Both the position numbers and the translations under genes were made by a program. This document shows positions 26,869-35,701 of a stretch of 64,000 bases of DNA, in pieces. How positions within the stretch are numbered: position 1 is the stretch's first letter; each line of letters begins with the position of its first letter. The notes under the pieces were generated by a model. That model saw only the letters and a program-made list of their open reading frames with translations. It did not search any database and was not told the origin of the DNA. Origin of the DNA: Deltaproteobacteria bacterium (lineage in GTDB: Bacteria > Myxococcota_A > JAADFL01); assembly GCA_013152945.1 (NCBI GenBank), contig JAADFL010000158.1:5732-69731 (forward strand), read 5' to 3'.

Positions 26869-27829
26869 GACCGGTACAAGACACGGGCTTTTAGACAAGG
26901 ATATAGGCGCCCTGGAAGCGCTCCTCGGTCCTGAAAATGTGGAGGCCGGCACAAAAGGAAACTGCGTTTGGGTCAGGCCCGGTTCATCCGCAGAGGTGTC
27001 TGCCTTATTCAGGTTTTCCGCAACATACAGGTTGCCGATTAATGTGAAGGCCGGGAAGGGGAAAAAGCCCGTCGCTTCGAGTGCCCTGGTCTTGAGTCTC
27101 GAACGCTTCGACAAGGTGAAACGTGTGGAGCCCAGGTCCATGCTCATGGAAGCCGGTGCCGGAGTAACCGGAAGTACCATTGAAGATGAAGCTGCATCGT
27201 TCGGTTTGGTGCCGATTCAACGACTGGCGCCTGTTGATTCGATAGGTGCCTTTCTCTCGAGGACACCCGTAATTCCCTCGGCATACAGAGGAGGAGAATC
27301 GGAATTCTGTTGCGCCTTGAATGCCGTGTTGGCCGACGGCAGGGAGGTGAGGACACGTATTACTCCCAGGTCTGCAACCGGTCCGGATATTAAACATCTC
27401 CTGCTCGGGACAAGGGGAATGATTGGAGTAATCCTGCATGCAGTCATAAGGTTGGAACCGGTCGGTCTTGGCAGGGCCGACCTTTTGTGGAGTTTCGAAG
27501 ATAAGGAGTCCGCGCTCGGAACAGCCGCCAAGTTGCAGGGCGACGGCATCCTGTGGCCCGGCGCATATAGACTTACCCAGGAATCGAAGGAAACCGTTCT
27601 TGCCATCAGGCTGAAGGGTGACAAGGCCGTGGTATCGGTCATTGCATCAAGGATTGCCGAAACCGCCCGTGCAAACAAGGGCAAGGAAGTAAGGCCCGGC
27701 AAGGAGAAGACTCTTGAAAGGTATTTTGATGCCCCCCGTTTAAAGTATGAGGGATTTTTTGCCTTGGCCAGGAGGATAAAGAGGCAACTGGATCCTTCGA
27801 ACCTGCTGAATGCCGGGGAATCATCTTGA
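26861..27829 (+). CDS. FAD-binding subunit, GlcE-like
   Basis: This 322-residue protein starts at TTG 26861, overlapping the stop of the preceding gene by eight bases. It has the half-flavoprotein plan of GlcE: an N-terminal PCMH-type FAD-binding domain without a large catalytic domain. Visible landmarks are the strand SLERFDKVKRVEP, MEAGAGVTGSTIEDEAASFG, GTRGMIGVILHAVIRL and a C-terminal LDPSNLLNAGES. The YxGxGS loop is degraded (NVKAGKGKKP), which may weaken flavin binding. GlcE acts with GlcD and the Fe-S protein GlcF in glycolate oxidase. The substrate of this complex is not evident. Confidence 0.75.
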   Translation: MIKTGTRHGLLDKDIGALEALLGPENVEAGTKGNCVWVRPGSSAEVSALFRFSATYRLPINVKAGKGKKPVASSALVLSLERFDKVKRVEPRSMLMEAGAGVTGSTIEDEAASFGLVPIQRLAPVDSIGAFLSRTPVIPSAYRGGESEFCCALNAVLADGREVRTRITPRSATGPDIKHLLLGTRGMIGVILHAVIRLEPVGLGRADLLWSFEDKESALGTAAKLQGDGILWPGAYRLTQESKETVLAIRLKGDKAVVSVIASRIAETARANKGKEVRPGKEKTLERYFDAPRLKYEGFFALARRIKRQLDPSNLLNAGESS

Positions 27830-28974
27830 AAAGTAAGAAAGATATTATTCCCGGCCCGGATGGATTGAGGACATATCTCGACCAGATCGAAACATGTGCC
27901 TATTGCCCGAAGTTGTGCAGGTTTTCTTGCCCGGTGGCTGAAGCGGACAAACGTGAGACAACGACGCCATGGGGAAGGCAGTCCATGTTGCACCAGGTCT
28001 TGCTGGGCGGAATCAAGCTGGATAGCGAGCTGGCCGGGCTGTCGTACATGTGCCTGTCTTGTGAAAGGTGTGCAGAATTTTGCGAACACGGCGATGTCCT
28101 GGTGCCGCAGGTTATGAGGGTTGCCAGAGAGGTGTTTAGAAAACAAGGGTTTGAACCCGAACCTGTCATGGAATTGCGTTACACGTTCAAGAAATACGGC
28201 AATCCAAAGGGAAAGAATCTTTCTGCAAGGGTGAGGAGCCTCGTTCCGGATCGATTTTTGGCGGAAGGCGCAAAGGCAGGGCTTTTTCTTGGCTGTGAAG
28301 TGCTGACCGGCGCATCAGACATGATTGGGCCTGCATTGGAGTTGCTGGATGCAGCTTTGATAGACTACGTGGCAGTGCATGAAGGCAATGAGCAGTGTTG
28401 CGGTCTTCCCTTGTATGAGGCCGGTGATAAAGATGCGTTTTATGAACACGCCGAAAGGGTCTTGTATGAACTTGCAGGCTATCGAATGGTCGTGAGCCTT
28501 TGCCCTGCGTGTACATATACATTAAAGGTGCTTTATCCGGAGCAAGGGCTTGATCACAAAATAGAAGTTTTGCATATCACGGAATTGCTGGCCAGGCATG
28601 GCTCCAACCTGAAAATCTCGGCTGAAGCCGGGAAGGCCGTGTATTTCGATCCTTGTTACCTTGGGCGTTACCTCGGCGTGTACGACCAGCCGCGCGCATT
28701 GGCGGCCAAGGCCCTGGGCGGGGAACCCATGGAGTTGTTCAGGAACAAGAGAGAGGCTTACTGTTGCGGTGGAGGTTCGCTTTTGAACCTTGTGTCACCC
28801 GGGACCGCATCCGCTGCATCTGCAGAAGTACATCGTCAGGCGGACCTGGTGGAGGCCGACAAGCTGGTAACCGCGTGCCCCAGGTGCAGGTCTATGCTGA
28901 AAAAGGAGTCAAAGGGAATCGAAGTCGAGGACGTGGTAGAATTGCTTGCTTCGAGGCTCACATCGGATCCGTAG
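27826..28974 (+). CDS. GlcF-like (Fe-S)-binding CCG-domain protein
   Basis: This 382-residue protein starts at TTG 27826, overlapping the previous stop by four bases. Two [4Fe-4S] motifs occur near the N-terminus: Cys24-x2-Cys27-x3-Cys31-x3-Cys35 and Cys76-x2-Cys79-x2-Cys82-x3-Cys86. They are followed by two CCG domains (NEQCCGLP and EAYCCGGG), as in GlcF, GlpC and heterodisulfide reductase subunit B/D. It should carry electrons from the two flavin subunits to a quinone or other acceptor. The tight overlaps of all three genes make a stoichiometric complex likely. No membrane segment is seen. Confidence 0.9.
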   Translation: MKSKKDIIPGPDGLRTYLDQIETCAYCPKLCRFSCPVAEADKRETTTPWGRQSMLHQVLLGGIKLDSELAGLSYMCLSCERCAEFCEHGDVLVPQVMRVAREVFRKQGFEPEPVMELRYTFKKYGNPKGKNLSARVRSLVPDRFLAEGAKAGLFLGCEVLTGASDMIGPALELLDAALIDYVAVHEGNEQCCGLPLYEAGDKDAFYEHAERVLYELAGYRMVVSLCPACTYTLKVLYPEQGLDHKIEVLHITELLARHGSNLKISAEAGKAVYFDPCYLGRYLGVYDQPRALAAKALGGEPMELFRNKREAYCCGGGSLLNLVSPGTASAASAEVHRQADLVEADKLVTACPRCRSMLKKESKGIEVEDVVELLASRLTSDP

Positions 28975-29046
28975 TCCATGCCCCGGCTCTTGCAAAGCCG
29001 TCAATCCCCGCAGCACGCCTCATTATCACTGGAACAATGATTCATA

Positions 29047-31221
29047 TTGAATTACAACATATTCAACAGGACACGGAGGCTTGGGAAAATCTTGCACCGC
29101 GAGTATTCTAACGGACAATTGCGGAACCCGGGTTCAATCCTTGCCTCGTTGTTGTTTCTAATGCTCGCGGATGTCGTAGTGACATCTGAATGCCCGTTGA
29201 TTGAATTTTCCTTCAACTATGGATTTCACTTGCATTCCAACCCAAGATCCCTGCTGTTGTTTATTCAGCATCCTTCGGTATCGGCCCTGGAATTCGGACT
29301 TTTCCTGCTTGCAGGCCTGCTCTGGATTACGTGGGCGGCTTTCGTATCATGGATGTCAAGACATCTAAAATTAATCAAGGGGCATCCTGTCTTGTTCAAT
29401 ATGCTCCAATTATTCATACCAATCGCGACAATCCTCGGTTTTTTCTTTAGGCAGGACGGTTACACTACAAACTATTGGCCTGCCTGGTCCTTGTTGTTCG
29501 GCCTGGCCCTGTCGGTTTTCTCAATCATCCTTTCTACTGTTGGAAACAGGATTCCGTCCGGCGGCGCAAATACCATCCAGGCTTTCATGTTGCTCCTGCT
29601 GTCATTGATTGTCCTTTGGCCTGTTGCAGGATTCAGGGCCGGCCAGTACGTGGCGCCCAGGGCTCTTGCATGTGTCTTAGCCCTGGTCCTGGCATATTCG
29701 GGAATAGATTCACTGGTCGCAGGCATTCGACCGCATTTCATTGAAATTCAACCCGGATTTCTGCTCAAGGTGATAACACCGTGCTTGCTGATTCTGATCG
29801 CTATCGGCCTGGGCCCCTTGAAAGATCCGGGAGCAAGGGCATCAATCCTTACCCGTACCATGGTGGGTCAACGACTTGCCGATCTCTTTGCCTTTGTTGC
29901 TGGCTGCCGCCAGGAACGACTCGAGGACGATACCTGCCACTGGCTAGGAAAGAGCGGGATAAAGGGCGGGATAAAGGGCGGGATAAAGGGCGGGATAAAG
30001 AGCGGGATAAAGAGCGGGATAAAAAAAAATAAAAAAGGGATGCTGGACAACGGGCCCGGGAACATGGGATCAGGCAATTACGAGCAGCAGGAAGAAATCG
30101 CAGGGATCCTGCTCGTCAGCATCGATGCATTGAGACATGATAGGATGTCAGGCGGAACAGCCACGGCAAGGTACCTGAAAAGCTTGGCGGAACGTTGCAT
30201 AAATTTTACCAGGACTTACGCATATTTTCCCAATACCATTGGATCTTTAATGTCTCTTACCAGGATGAAGCCGCTTGTAGATTACACGAAGATCGAGGAT
30301 TTTGGGGAAAGGGGCGGGGGAAAAAACGCCAGTATCTTTGAACTGCTGGACAAGGAAGGCTTCGTAACTGCCGGTGCTTTTCCAATGAAGTACTTTACTC
30401 CAGACTCTCCTGTCCTGAAGGGCATGGAGGAATTGCAATTGGCACCGGGATTCGACATCAGGCCGGGAGAATCATCCCATGCACCGTGGCAGGTCAAAAA
30501 AGCCTTGTCCGACATCCGCAATATTGCTGAATCCGGGAATAAGTTCCTGTATTGGGTCCATTTGTACGAGCCTCACTATGGATACGTTGTCCACCATGAT
30601 TTTTCCTATGGTAACCGTTTGGCACAGAGGTACGATTCAGAGGTTGCATATTCGGATTCGAATCTGAAGAATCTCATTAAGGGTATCGAAGATTTGCACC
30701 TGGTAAAAAGGACCGTGATCGCGGTTTTCGCAGACCACGGAGAGGAACTCTTCGACCATGGAGGACAGTTTCACGGCAAGAGTCTGTACGAGGAAGAAAT
30801 TCGTGTACCCATGGTCATGTGCCTTCCCGGTCTCGGCCACAAAAGCATCGAGACTCCTGTATCATTGTTGTCTCTGTTTCCCACAATTCTAGACTTTATG
30901 GGCATTGGTATTCATCGCGATGTGGATATCATTGCGGGATCCTTGCTTCCACTCGTTCTGGATATATCTTCTCCGGGTTTGAAAAGGCCGGCCTGCATTG
31001 TGTCCTATTGCTACAACGCGCCTGTACTGAACGCAGGCGGCGCGTCTTTCGCTGCTGTACGCGACCGGTACAAGCTGGTCGTTCATCACAGGTTTGCAGG
31101 CAGGGAACTGTACGACCTTCAGGAAGATCCGAAAGAAAGGGAAAATCTCGCAGGACGTGGCCTTGATGTGGAAAACAAATTGTTCGGCTGCCTCATGGAT
31201 TTTCTCGGGAGGCAGCAATAA
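29047..31221 (+). CDS. Membrane sulfatase-fold (alkaline phosphatase superfamily) protein
   Basis: This 724-residue frame starts at TTG 29047; the start is uncertain, with an ATG at 29161 as an alternative. The N-terminal ~270 residues hold about seven hydrophobic segments. A low-complexity linker containing the GIKG/GIKS tandem repeat follows, then the sulfatase-type domain (about 355-700). LLVSIDALRHDRMSG carries the first metal Asp, PNTIGSLMSLT is the nucleophile region without the Cys/Ser-x-Pro-x-Arg formylglycine motif, and VFADHGEELFDHGGQFHGKSLYEE gives the second Asp-His pair. Similar layouts occur in LPS phosphoethanolamine transferases and LTA-synthase-like proteins; with no formylglycine motif a sulfatase activity is unlikely. 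A surface phospho-group transferase or phosphodiesterase is inferred. Confidence 0.8.
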   Translation: MNYNIFNRTRRLGKILHREYSNGQLRNPGSILASLLFLMLADVVVTSECPLIEFSFNYGFHLHSNPRSLLLFIQHPSVSALEFGLFLLAGLLWITWAAFVSWMSRHLKLIKGHPVLFNMLQLFIPIATILGFFFRQDGYTTNYWPAWSLLFGLALSVFSIILSTVGNRIPSGGANTIQAFMLLLLSLIVLWPVAGFRAGQYVAPRALACVLALVLAYSGIDSLVAGIRPHFIEIQPGFLLKVITPCLLILIAIGLGPLKDPGARASILTRTMVGQRLADLFAFVAGCRQERLEDDTCHWLGKSGIKGGIKGGIKGGIKSGIKSGIKKNKKGMLDNGPGNMGSGNYEQQEEIAGILLVSIDALRHDRMSGGTATARYLKSLAERCINFTRTYAYFPNTIGSLMSLTRMKPLVDYTKIEDFGERGGGKNASIFELLDKEGFVTAGAFPMKYFTPDSPVLKGMEELQLAPGFDIRPGESSHAPWQVKKALSDIRNIAESGNKFLYWVHLYEPHYGYVVHHDFSYGNRLAQRYDSEVAYSDSNLKNLIKGIEDLHLVKRTVIAVFADHGEELFDHGGQFHGKSLYEEEIRVPMVMCLPGLGHKSIETPVSLLSLFPTILDFMGIGIHRDVDIIAGSLLPLVLDISSPGLKRPACIVSYCYNAPVLNAGGASFAAVRDRYKLVVHHRFAGRELYDLQEDPKERENLAGRGLDVENKLFGCLMDFLGRQQ
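29954..30025 (+). repeat. Six in-frame 12-bp tandem repeats inside the sulfatase-fold gene
   Basis: The unit GCGGGATAAAGG/A is repeated six times without interruption, encoding a Gly-Ile-Lys-Gly/Ser tract of the linker. It is followed at once by A9, T, A6. The 12-bp unit changes length without altering frame, while slippage in the A-run would. Confidence 0.9.
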
Positions 31222-31454
31222 AAGGCGGGACCAGGCTTGGTTAAACACGATTTTCGGCTCACTTCCATGACACAAGCCTGTTATCGGTTATACTGCCGAA
31301 TTCCCCCTTGTCGAAAGGTGTTTGTGTGCTTAATTTATTTATTGAAAAGATCAGCCGGCCGAAAATCAGCGACCCGGAGCAGTGCATCCGGTTCTGATGA
31401 ACGGTCAAATCGCTTCATTGGTCTGGTGATGACGGAACAAGGGAGGAAACATAA

Positions 31455-34148
31455 ATGGTTAACTTCGATAAATTGACGATAAAGGCAAGAGAGGCCCTGG
31501 CGACCGCACAGGATTTGGCACGTGCCAGGGGACATCAGGCACTCGAGCCCGAGCACCTTCTTCTGGCGCTTATTGGTCAGCCTGATGGAGTCGTGCCCGG
31601 TCTTCTCGGCAAACTTGGATCCGACGCCGGGAACATCAGGTCCGACCTGGAATCGTACCTCGACAGGCAGCCCAAGGTTAGCGGCGGAGAACTCTATCTG
31701 GACAACCGTACCAGATCGGCAATCGAAAAGGCTCAAAAAGAGGCCGACCGAATGAAGGACGAGTACGTCTCCACCGAGCACCTGTTCCTGGGGGTGTTCG
31801 AGTCAGGGGGCGCGGCAGGTACGGCCCTGAAGAACGCAGGAGTAACAAAAGACAGGCTGTTTGCTGTTTTAAAAGACGTGAGGGGAGGCACCCGGATAAC
31901 CGACGAAAACCCGGAAGGAAAGTACGAGGCATTGAAAAAATACGGGCGTGACCTTACCGAAGAGGCAAGAAAGGGAAAACTCGATCCTGTGATAGGCAGG
32001 GATGAAGAGCAGAGGAGGGTTATGCAGGTCCTGTCCAGGAGGACCAAGAATAACCCTGTATTGATAGGCGATCCCGGGGTGGGCAAAACAGCCGTGGTCG
32101 AGGGCCTGGCCGGAAGAATAGTCGATGGTGACGTGCCCGAACCTCTGAAAGACAAGAAACTCATTGCACTGGATCTCGGTGCATTGATAGCAGGCGCAAA
32201 GTACAGGGGAGAATTCGAAGACAGGCTCAAGGCTGTTCTCAAGGAAATCCGGGCTGCAGAGGGTAATATCATACTGTTCATCGACGAGATGCACACCCTG
32301 GTCGGCGCAGGCAGTGCAGAAGGCGCTATTGATGCAGCCAACCTGCTGAAACCCATGCTCGCAAGGGGAGAGCTTCACTGCATCGGCGCCACTACGCTCG
32401 ACGAGTACAGGAAGTACGTTGAAAAGGACGCGGCACTGGAGCGCAGATTTCAGCCGGTCCCCATAGGCGAGCCCACAGTGGAAGACACCATATCCATCCT
32501 ACGGGGCCTAAAGGAGCGGTACGAAGTCCACCACGGCGTGAGAATACGCGACGAAGCCCTGGTTTCGGCTGCAACCTTGTCGAATAGGTACATCACGGAC
32601 AGGTTCCTGCCGGACAAGGCTATCGACCTTGTCGACGAGGCAGCGAGCAGGCTTAGGATGCAGATAGACTCGATGCCGGTCGAGATAGACGAGCTTATTA
32701 GGAAGAAGACTCAGCTCGAGATGGAGAAAACCGCGCTCAAGAAAGAGCGGGGAAAGAAATCAAAGGACAGGCTCGCCAAGCTGGAAAAGGAAATAGCCGA
32801 CCTGACAGAGAAGATGGACGGTCTGACAGCTTTGTGGCAGAAGGAAAAAGAACTTATTGGTTCCGTAAGGGACATCAAGGCTCAAATCGAAGCGGCCAGA
32901 TCGGAACAGGAAAGGGCATTGAGGCAAGGCGACTATGACAAGGCCTCGGAACTCAAGTTCGGAACCATAGTCAGGCTGGAGCAGGAACTCAAGGATAACA
33001 GAAGCAAGCTCGAATCGCTCCAGTCGGAAAACAGGATGCTCAAGGAAGAAGTCGAGGCTGAAGATATAGCCGAAGTGGTTGCCAAGTGGACCAACATCCC
33101 TGTGTCCAAACTGCTGGAAGGCGAAGTGGAAAAGCTCCTGAACATGGAGGAACAGCTCCAAAAAAGGGTTATCGGCCAGGATGAGGCGTTGAAGGTGGTT
33201 GCTTCCACGGTCCGCAGGGCCAGGGCCGGAATCCAGGATCCAAACCGGCCCCTTGGCAGCTTCATCTTTCTCGGTCCCACAGGGGTGGGAAAGACCGAGA
33301 CCGCCCGTGCGTTGGCGGATTTCCTGTTCGATGACGAGCGGGCCATGATTAGGCTGGACATGAGTGAATTCATGGAAAAGCATGCAACGGCCAGGCTCAT
33401 CGGTGCGCCGCCGGGTTATGTCGGTTACGAGGAAGGCGGGTACCTTACTGAAGCAGTGCGCCGAAAACCTTACTCTGTTGTACTGCTGGACGAAATAGAA
33501 AAGGCTCATCCGGATGTGTTCAACGTGCTTCTGCAGATACTCGATGACGGCAGGCTTACAGACGGCAAAGGAAGGACGGTGGATTTCAGGAACACCATTG
33601 TGATCATGACCAGCAACCTGGCAGGCCGTGAAATATACGATGCGGCCAGGCTTGGAAACAACCAGGCCGACATCAAGGAACAGGCGGTCGAGGCGTTGAA
33701 GGCGCATTTCAGGCCGGAGTTCCTGAATAGGGTTGATGATGTAATATTGTACAGGCCGCTCAAAAAGCAGGATCTCGTGAGAATTGTAGACCTGCAAATG
33801 GAGCAACTAAGACACAGGTTGGAGGAACGGAGAATCAGAATCGAGCTTACTGAAAAGGCAAAGGAATTTATTTCTGATGCAGGTTGGGATCCGGCATTCG
33901 GCGCAAGGCCCTTGAGGCGGGCCATCGAAAGGTTGGTCCAGGATCCCCTGGCGGTGAAATTACTGAAAGGCGACATACAGGAAGGCTCCCACGTAAGAGT
34001 AGACCGTTCAGGAGACAATCTCGTGTTCGAGATCGAGGCCCAGGACCTTGATGAATCAAGTAACGGCGATAATCATGATGATCGTGACATGGATGAAACT
34101 TCGGCAGAAGAAGAGGAAGAGGTTGTACAAGGCGAAATCGTGGAGTGA
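31455..34148 (+). CDS. clpB: ClpB chaperone (Hsp100 disaggregase)
   Basis: This 897-residue protein is preceded by GGGAGGAAAC. It has an N-terminal Clp repeat domain (1-145), a first AAA+ module with Walker A GDPGVGKT at 205-212, a long coiled-coil M-domain (about 400-535), and a second AAA+ module with Walker A GPTGVGKT at 607-614. This is the standard ClpB architecture, including arginine-finger motifs (ALERRFQPV). ClpB disaggregates proteins with DnaK. The C-terminal ~35 residues are a strongly acidic tail rich in Asp/Glu (for example [10 protein letters not shown]), which ordinary ClpB (about 860 residues) lacks. No CIRCE or convincing sigma32 promoter is visible upstream. Confidence 0.97.
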   Translation: MVNFDKLTIKAREALATAQDLARARGHQALEPEHLLLALIGQPDGVVPGLLGKLGSDAGNIRSDLESYLDRQPKVSGGELYLDNRTRSAIEKAQKEADRMKDEYVSTEHLFLGVFESGGAAGTALKNAGVTKDRLFAVLKDVRGGTRITDENPEGKYEALKKYGRDLTEEARKGKLDPVIGRDEEQRRVMQVLSRRTKNNPVLIGDPGVGKTAVVEGLAGRIVDGDVPEPLKDKKLIALDLGALIAGAKYRGEFEDRLKAVLKEIRAAEGNIILFIDEMHTLVGAGSAEGAIDAANLLKPMLARGELHCIGATTLDEYRKYVEKDAALERRFQPVPIGEPTVEDTISILRGLKERYEVHHGVRIRDEALVSAATLSNRYITDRFLPDKAIDLVDEAASRLRMQIDSMPVEIDELIRKKTQLEMEKTALKKERGKKSKDRLAKLEKEIADLTEKMDGLTALWQKEKELIGSVRDIKAQIEAARSEQERALRQGDYDKASELKFGTIVRLEQELKDNRSKLESLQSENRMLKEEVEAEDIAEVVAKWTNIPVSKLLEGEVEKLLNMEEQLQKRVIGQDEALKVVASTVRRARAGIQDPNRPLGSFIFLGPTGVGKTETARALADFLFDDERAMIRLDMSEFMEKHATARLIGAPPGYVGYEEGGYLTEAVRRKPYSVVLLDEIEKAHPDVFNVLLQILDDGRLTDGKGRTVDFRNTIVIMTSNLAGREIYDAARLGNNQADIKEQAVEALKAHFRPEFLNRVDDVILYRPLKKQDLVRIVDLQMEQLRHRLEERRIRIELTEKAKEFISDAGWDPAFGARPLRRAIERLVQDPLAVKLLKGDIQEGSHVRVDRSGDNLVFEIEAQDLDESSNGDNHDDRDMDETSAEEEEEVVQGEIVE

Positions 34149-34209
34149 TGCGCGCACATGAACATGCCTTATTCGCGCTGAATGCTAAAAAGTACTATTG
34201 GCGGCGGCT

Positions 34210-35592
34210 TTAGTAGGTATATCCGTACCTCTTCAAGAGTTCGGGGTAGGGCATGGTCCTGACCTCTTCCTTGATGCCTTCCTTTTCTCCTTCCTTTGGA
34301 GGCCTGCCCGGACAAACCCATGTCACATCCGGAGGCTGGGAGGCCTTTGCATAAGTGTCTTTCAGGATCTTACGATCCTCAGCCGTAAGGGTACGCAGTT
34401 GTTGGTAAGATACGCTTTTAAGGTCTCCCAACCTGGTGATCACCTTTGCGATGACTTTTTCCACGTCGAATACCGGACCGGAGGCGCCGTTCGTAACCGT
34501 ACCATCCAGTTGCTCGTAGTTTCCGTATCCCTTGGCCCAACCTCCCGCCTTGTTGTTTTTTCCTTCTTTCTTTATCTTTTCTGTTTGAGGTTCGACTGCG
34601 AGTTCGTCTTTCAATAGAGGGTAACGCATGGCTCCATCTTTAAAAATTCTGCCCTGATCATCCCTCAAGCCCGTTTTGAGTGAAAAAGGAAATTCCTTGG
34701 CCGTAAGCGGTTCCTTGAACATCTTGTTTGCCTTGAGAGTGAGGAGGACGCCCTTTTCAATAGTATAGTCATTGAAACAACGAACCGGAAAATCCACGCT
34801 GGGCTCAAGTGTCAACTTGTTGTACATGCCGAGAAGAAAGTTGACATCCGCCATGGACAAATTTTTTGCATCATCAAGGGTGAACGGCCGCCCCGAAAGG
34901 CTCTCGACAAATCCAGCCAATGTGACCGCCGGAAGGAGTGCTCCGTTTTTCTTAACCCTTGGATCTGCATAACGTCCAATATGAAAGCCTGCTTTCGGCA
35001 TATCAAGAATAGCCTCTTTCCTGCCGTCCTCTGTTCCCCTCGGCAGAGTAACCTTGAACTTTCCCGTAAAACCTTCCGGTTTGTTTTTCTTTCCCCAGAC
35101 CTTGCCCGGGGTGTTGAGTTGCTTGAAATCCTGCCTTGCCGCCTTTTGTGCAAGCCAAACGAGAAAATTATAATCTACTGCATAAAGATCGCCGACCATC
35201 TTTGGGGTGGGATTTTTCTTGCCTGCCAATTCGTACAGCAGCCCGGTTATGTAATACAATTTTTTTGCCCTCGGGTTCTTTTTTACATCAGGATTGATGA
35301 CGTACCTGGCCTCCTCGTTCACCCTTGGAATACGCATTATACCGGTATTACCGTCTTTGGTTCCTATGGGCAGTATGAATCTCACGGCTATGCCGGGATC
35401 CTTTGCCTCGAGTTTCTTGATCTCGCTCTTGGTCAGGATGATCTTATCGAAGGGCTGTTCTTGATTTTTGTTGCTGCATCCTGCGAGCAACAAGAGTATT
35501 GTCGTGTACATGCTGATAGACAAGATAATTGAGAACCGATTACGCGATATCAGAACTTTTTTCAAGCTTTTTTCACCGTGCATGTATATCAT
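34210..35592 (-). CDS. Lipoprotein with three tandem copies of a phage-tail-like module
   Basis: This 460-residue protein starts at ATG 35592, six bases after AGGGAGGA. The signal peptide ends in LLLLAGC with lipid-attachment Cys39, so it is a lipoprotein. Three related modules follow at about 70-150, 178-257 and 300-414. The first two open with F-x-LP-x-GT-x-DG and close with an Asp-x-Asn-Phe-Leu helix; the third opens with FPFSLKTGLRDDQG and closes with LRTLTAEDRKILKDTY. The pattern of a strand pair, then a helical end with L-x-G-x4-L and a D-x2-F-L element, recalls tail-assembly-chaperone-like proteins (for example Mu gp41) of contractile systems, but I cannot confirm it. Function unknown. 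It converges with clpB, 61 bases away. Confidence 0.75.
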   Translation of the reverse strand: MIYMHGEKSLKKVLISRNRFSIILSISMYTTILLLLAGCSNKNQEQPFDKIILTKSEIKKLEAKDPGIAVRFILPIGTKDGNTGIMRIPRVNEEARYVINPDVKKNPRAKKLYYITGLLYELAGKKNPTPKMVGDLYAVDYNFLVWLAQKAARQDFKQLNTPGKVWGKKNKPEGFTGKFKVTLPRGTEDGRKEAILDMPKAGFHIGRYADPRVKKNGALLPAVTLAGFVESLSGRPFTLDDAKNLSMADVNFLLGMYNKLTLEPSVDFPVRCFNDYTIEKGVLLTLKANKMFKEPLTAKEFPFSLKTGLRDDQGRIFKDGAMRYPLLKDELAVEPQTEKIKKEGKNNKAGGWAKGYGNYEQLDGTVTNGASGPVFDVEKVIAKVITRLGDLKSVSYQQLRTLTAEDRKILKDTYAKASQPPDVTWVCPGRPPKEGEKEGIKEEVRTMPYPELLKRYGYTY

Positions 35593-35654
35593 CTTAATCC
35601 TCCCTGGGCTAAAAAAGGATAATGCTTGATTGTTTTCTTAACACAATGACATTG

Positions 35655-35684
35655 TTGACTCAAGGTAATGATTCGCGCCACAAT
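35655..35684 (+). promoter_or_regulatory. Weak promoter candidate upstream of the TPR/sigma operon
   Basis: TTGACT (35655-35660) and CACAAT (35679-35684) are 18 bases apart. If used, the transcript would begin very near the ribosome-binding site, so the match is only suggestive. Confidence 0.25.
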
Positions 35685-35701
35685 CCCGGGGTGGAGGTCA
35701 A

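Noticed and set aside
27217-28146. Minus-strand open frame of 309 codons opposite the GlcE/GlcF-like genes
   Set aside because: Same reason: conserved Cys and flavin motifs on the plus strand define the true genes.
31222-31454. Heat-shock promoter or CIRCE element in front of clpB
   Set aside because: A CCCCTTGTCGAA-like string occurs near 31305, but no matching -10 of sigma32 type follows and no TTAGCACTC inverted repeat is present.
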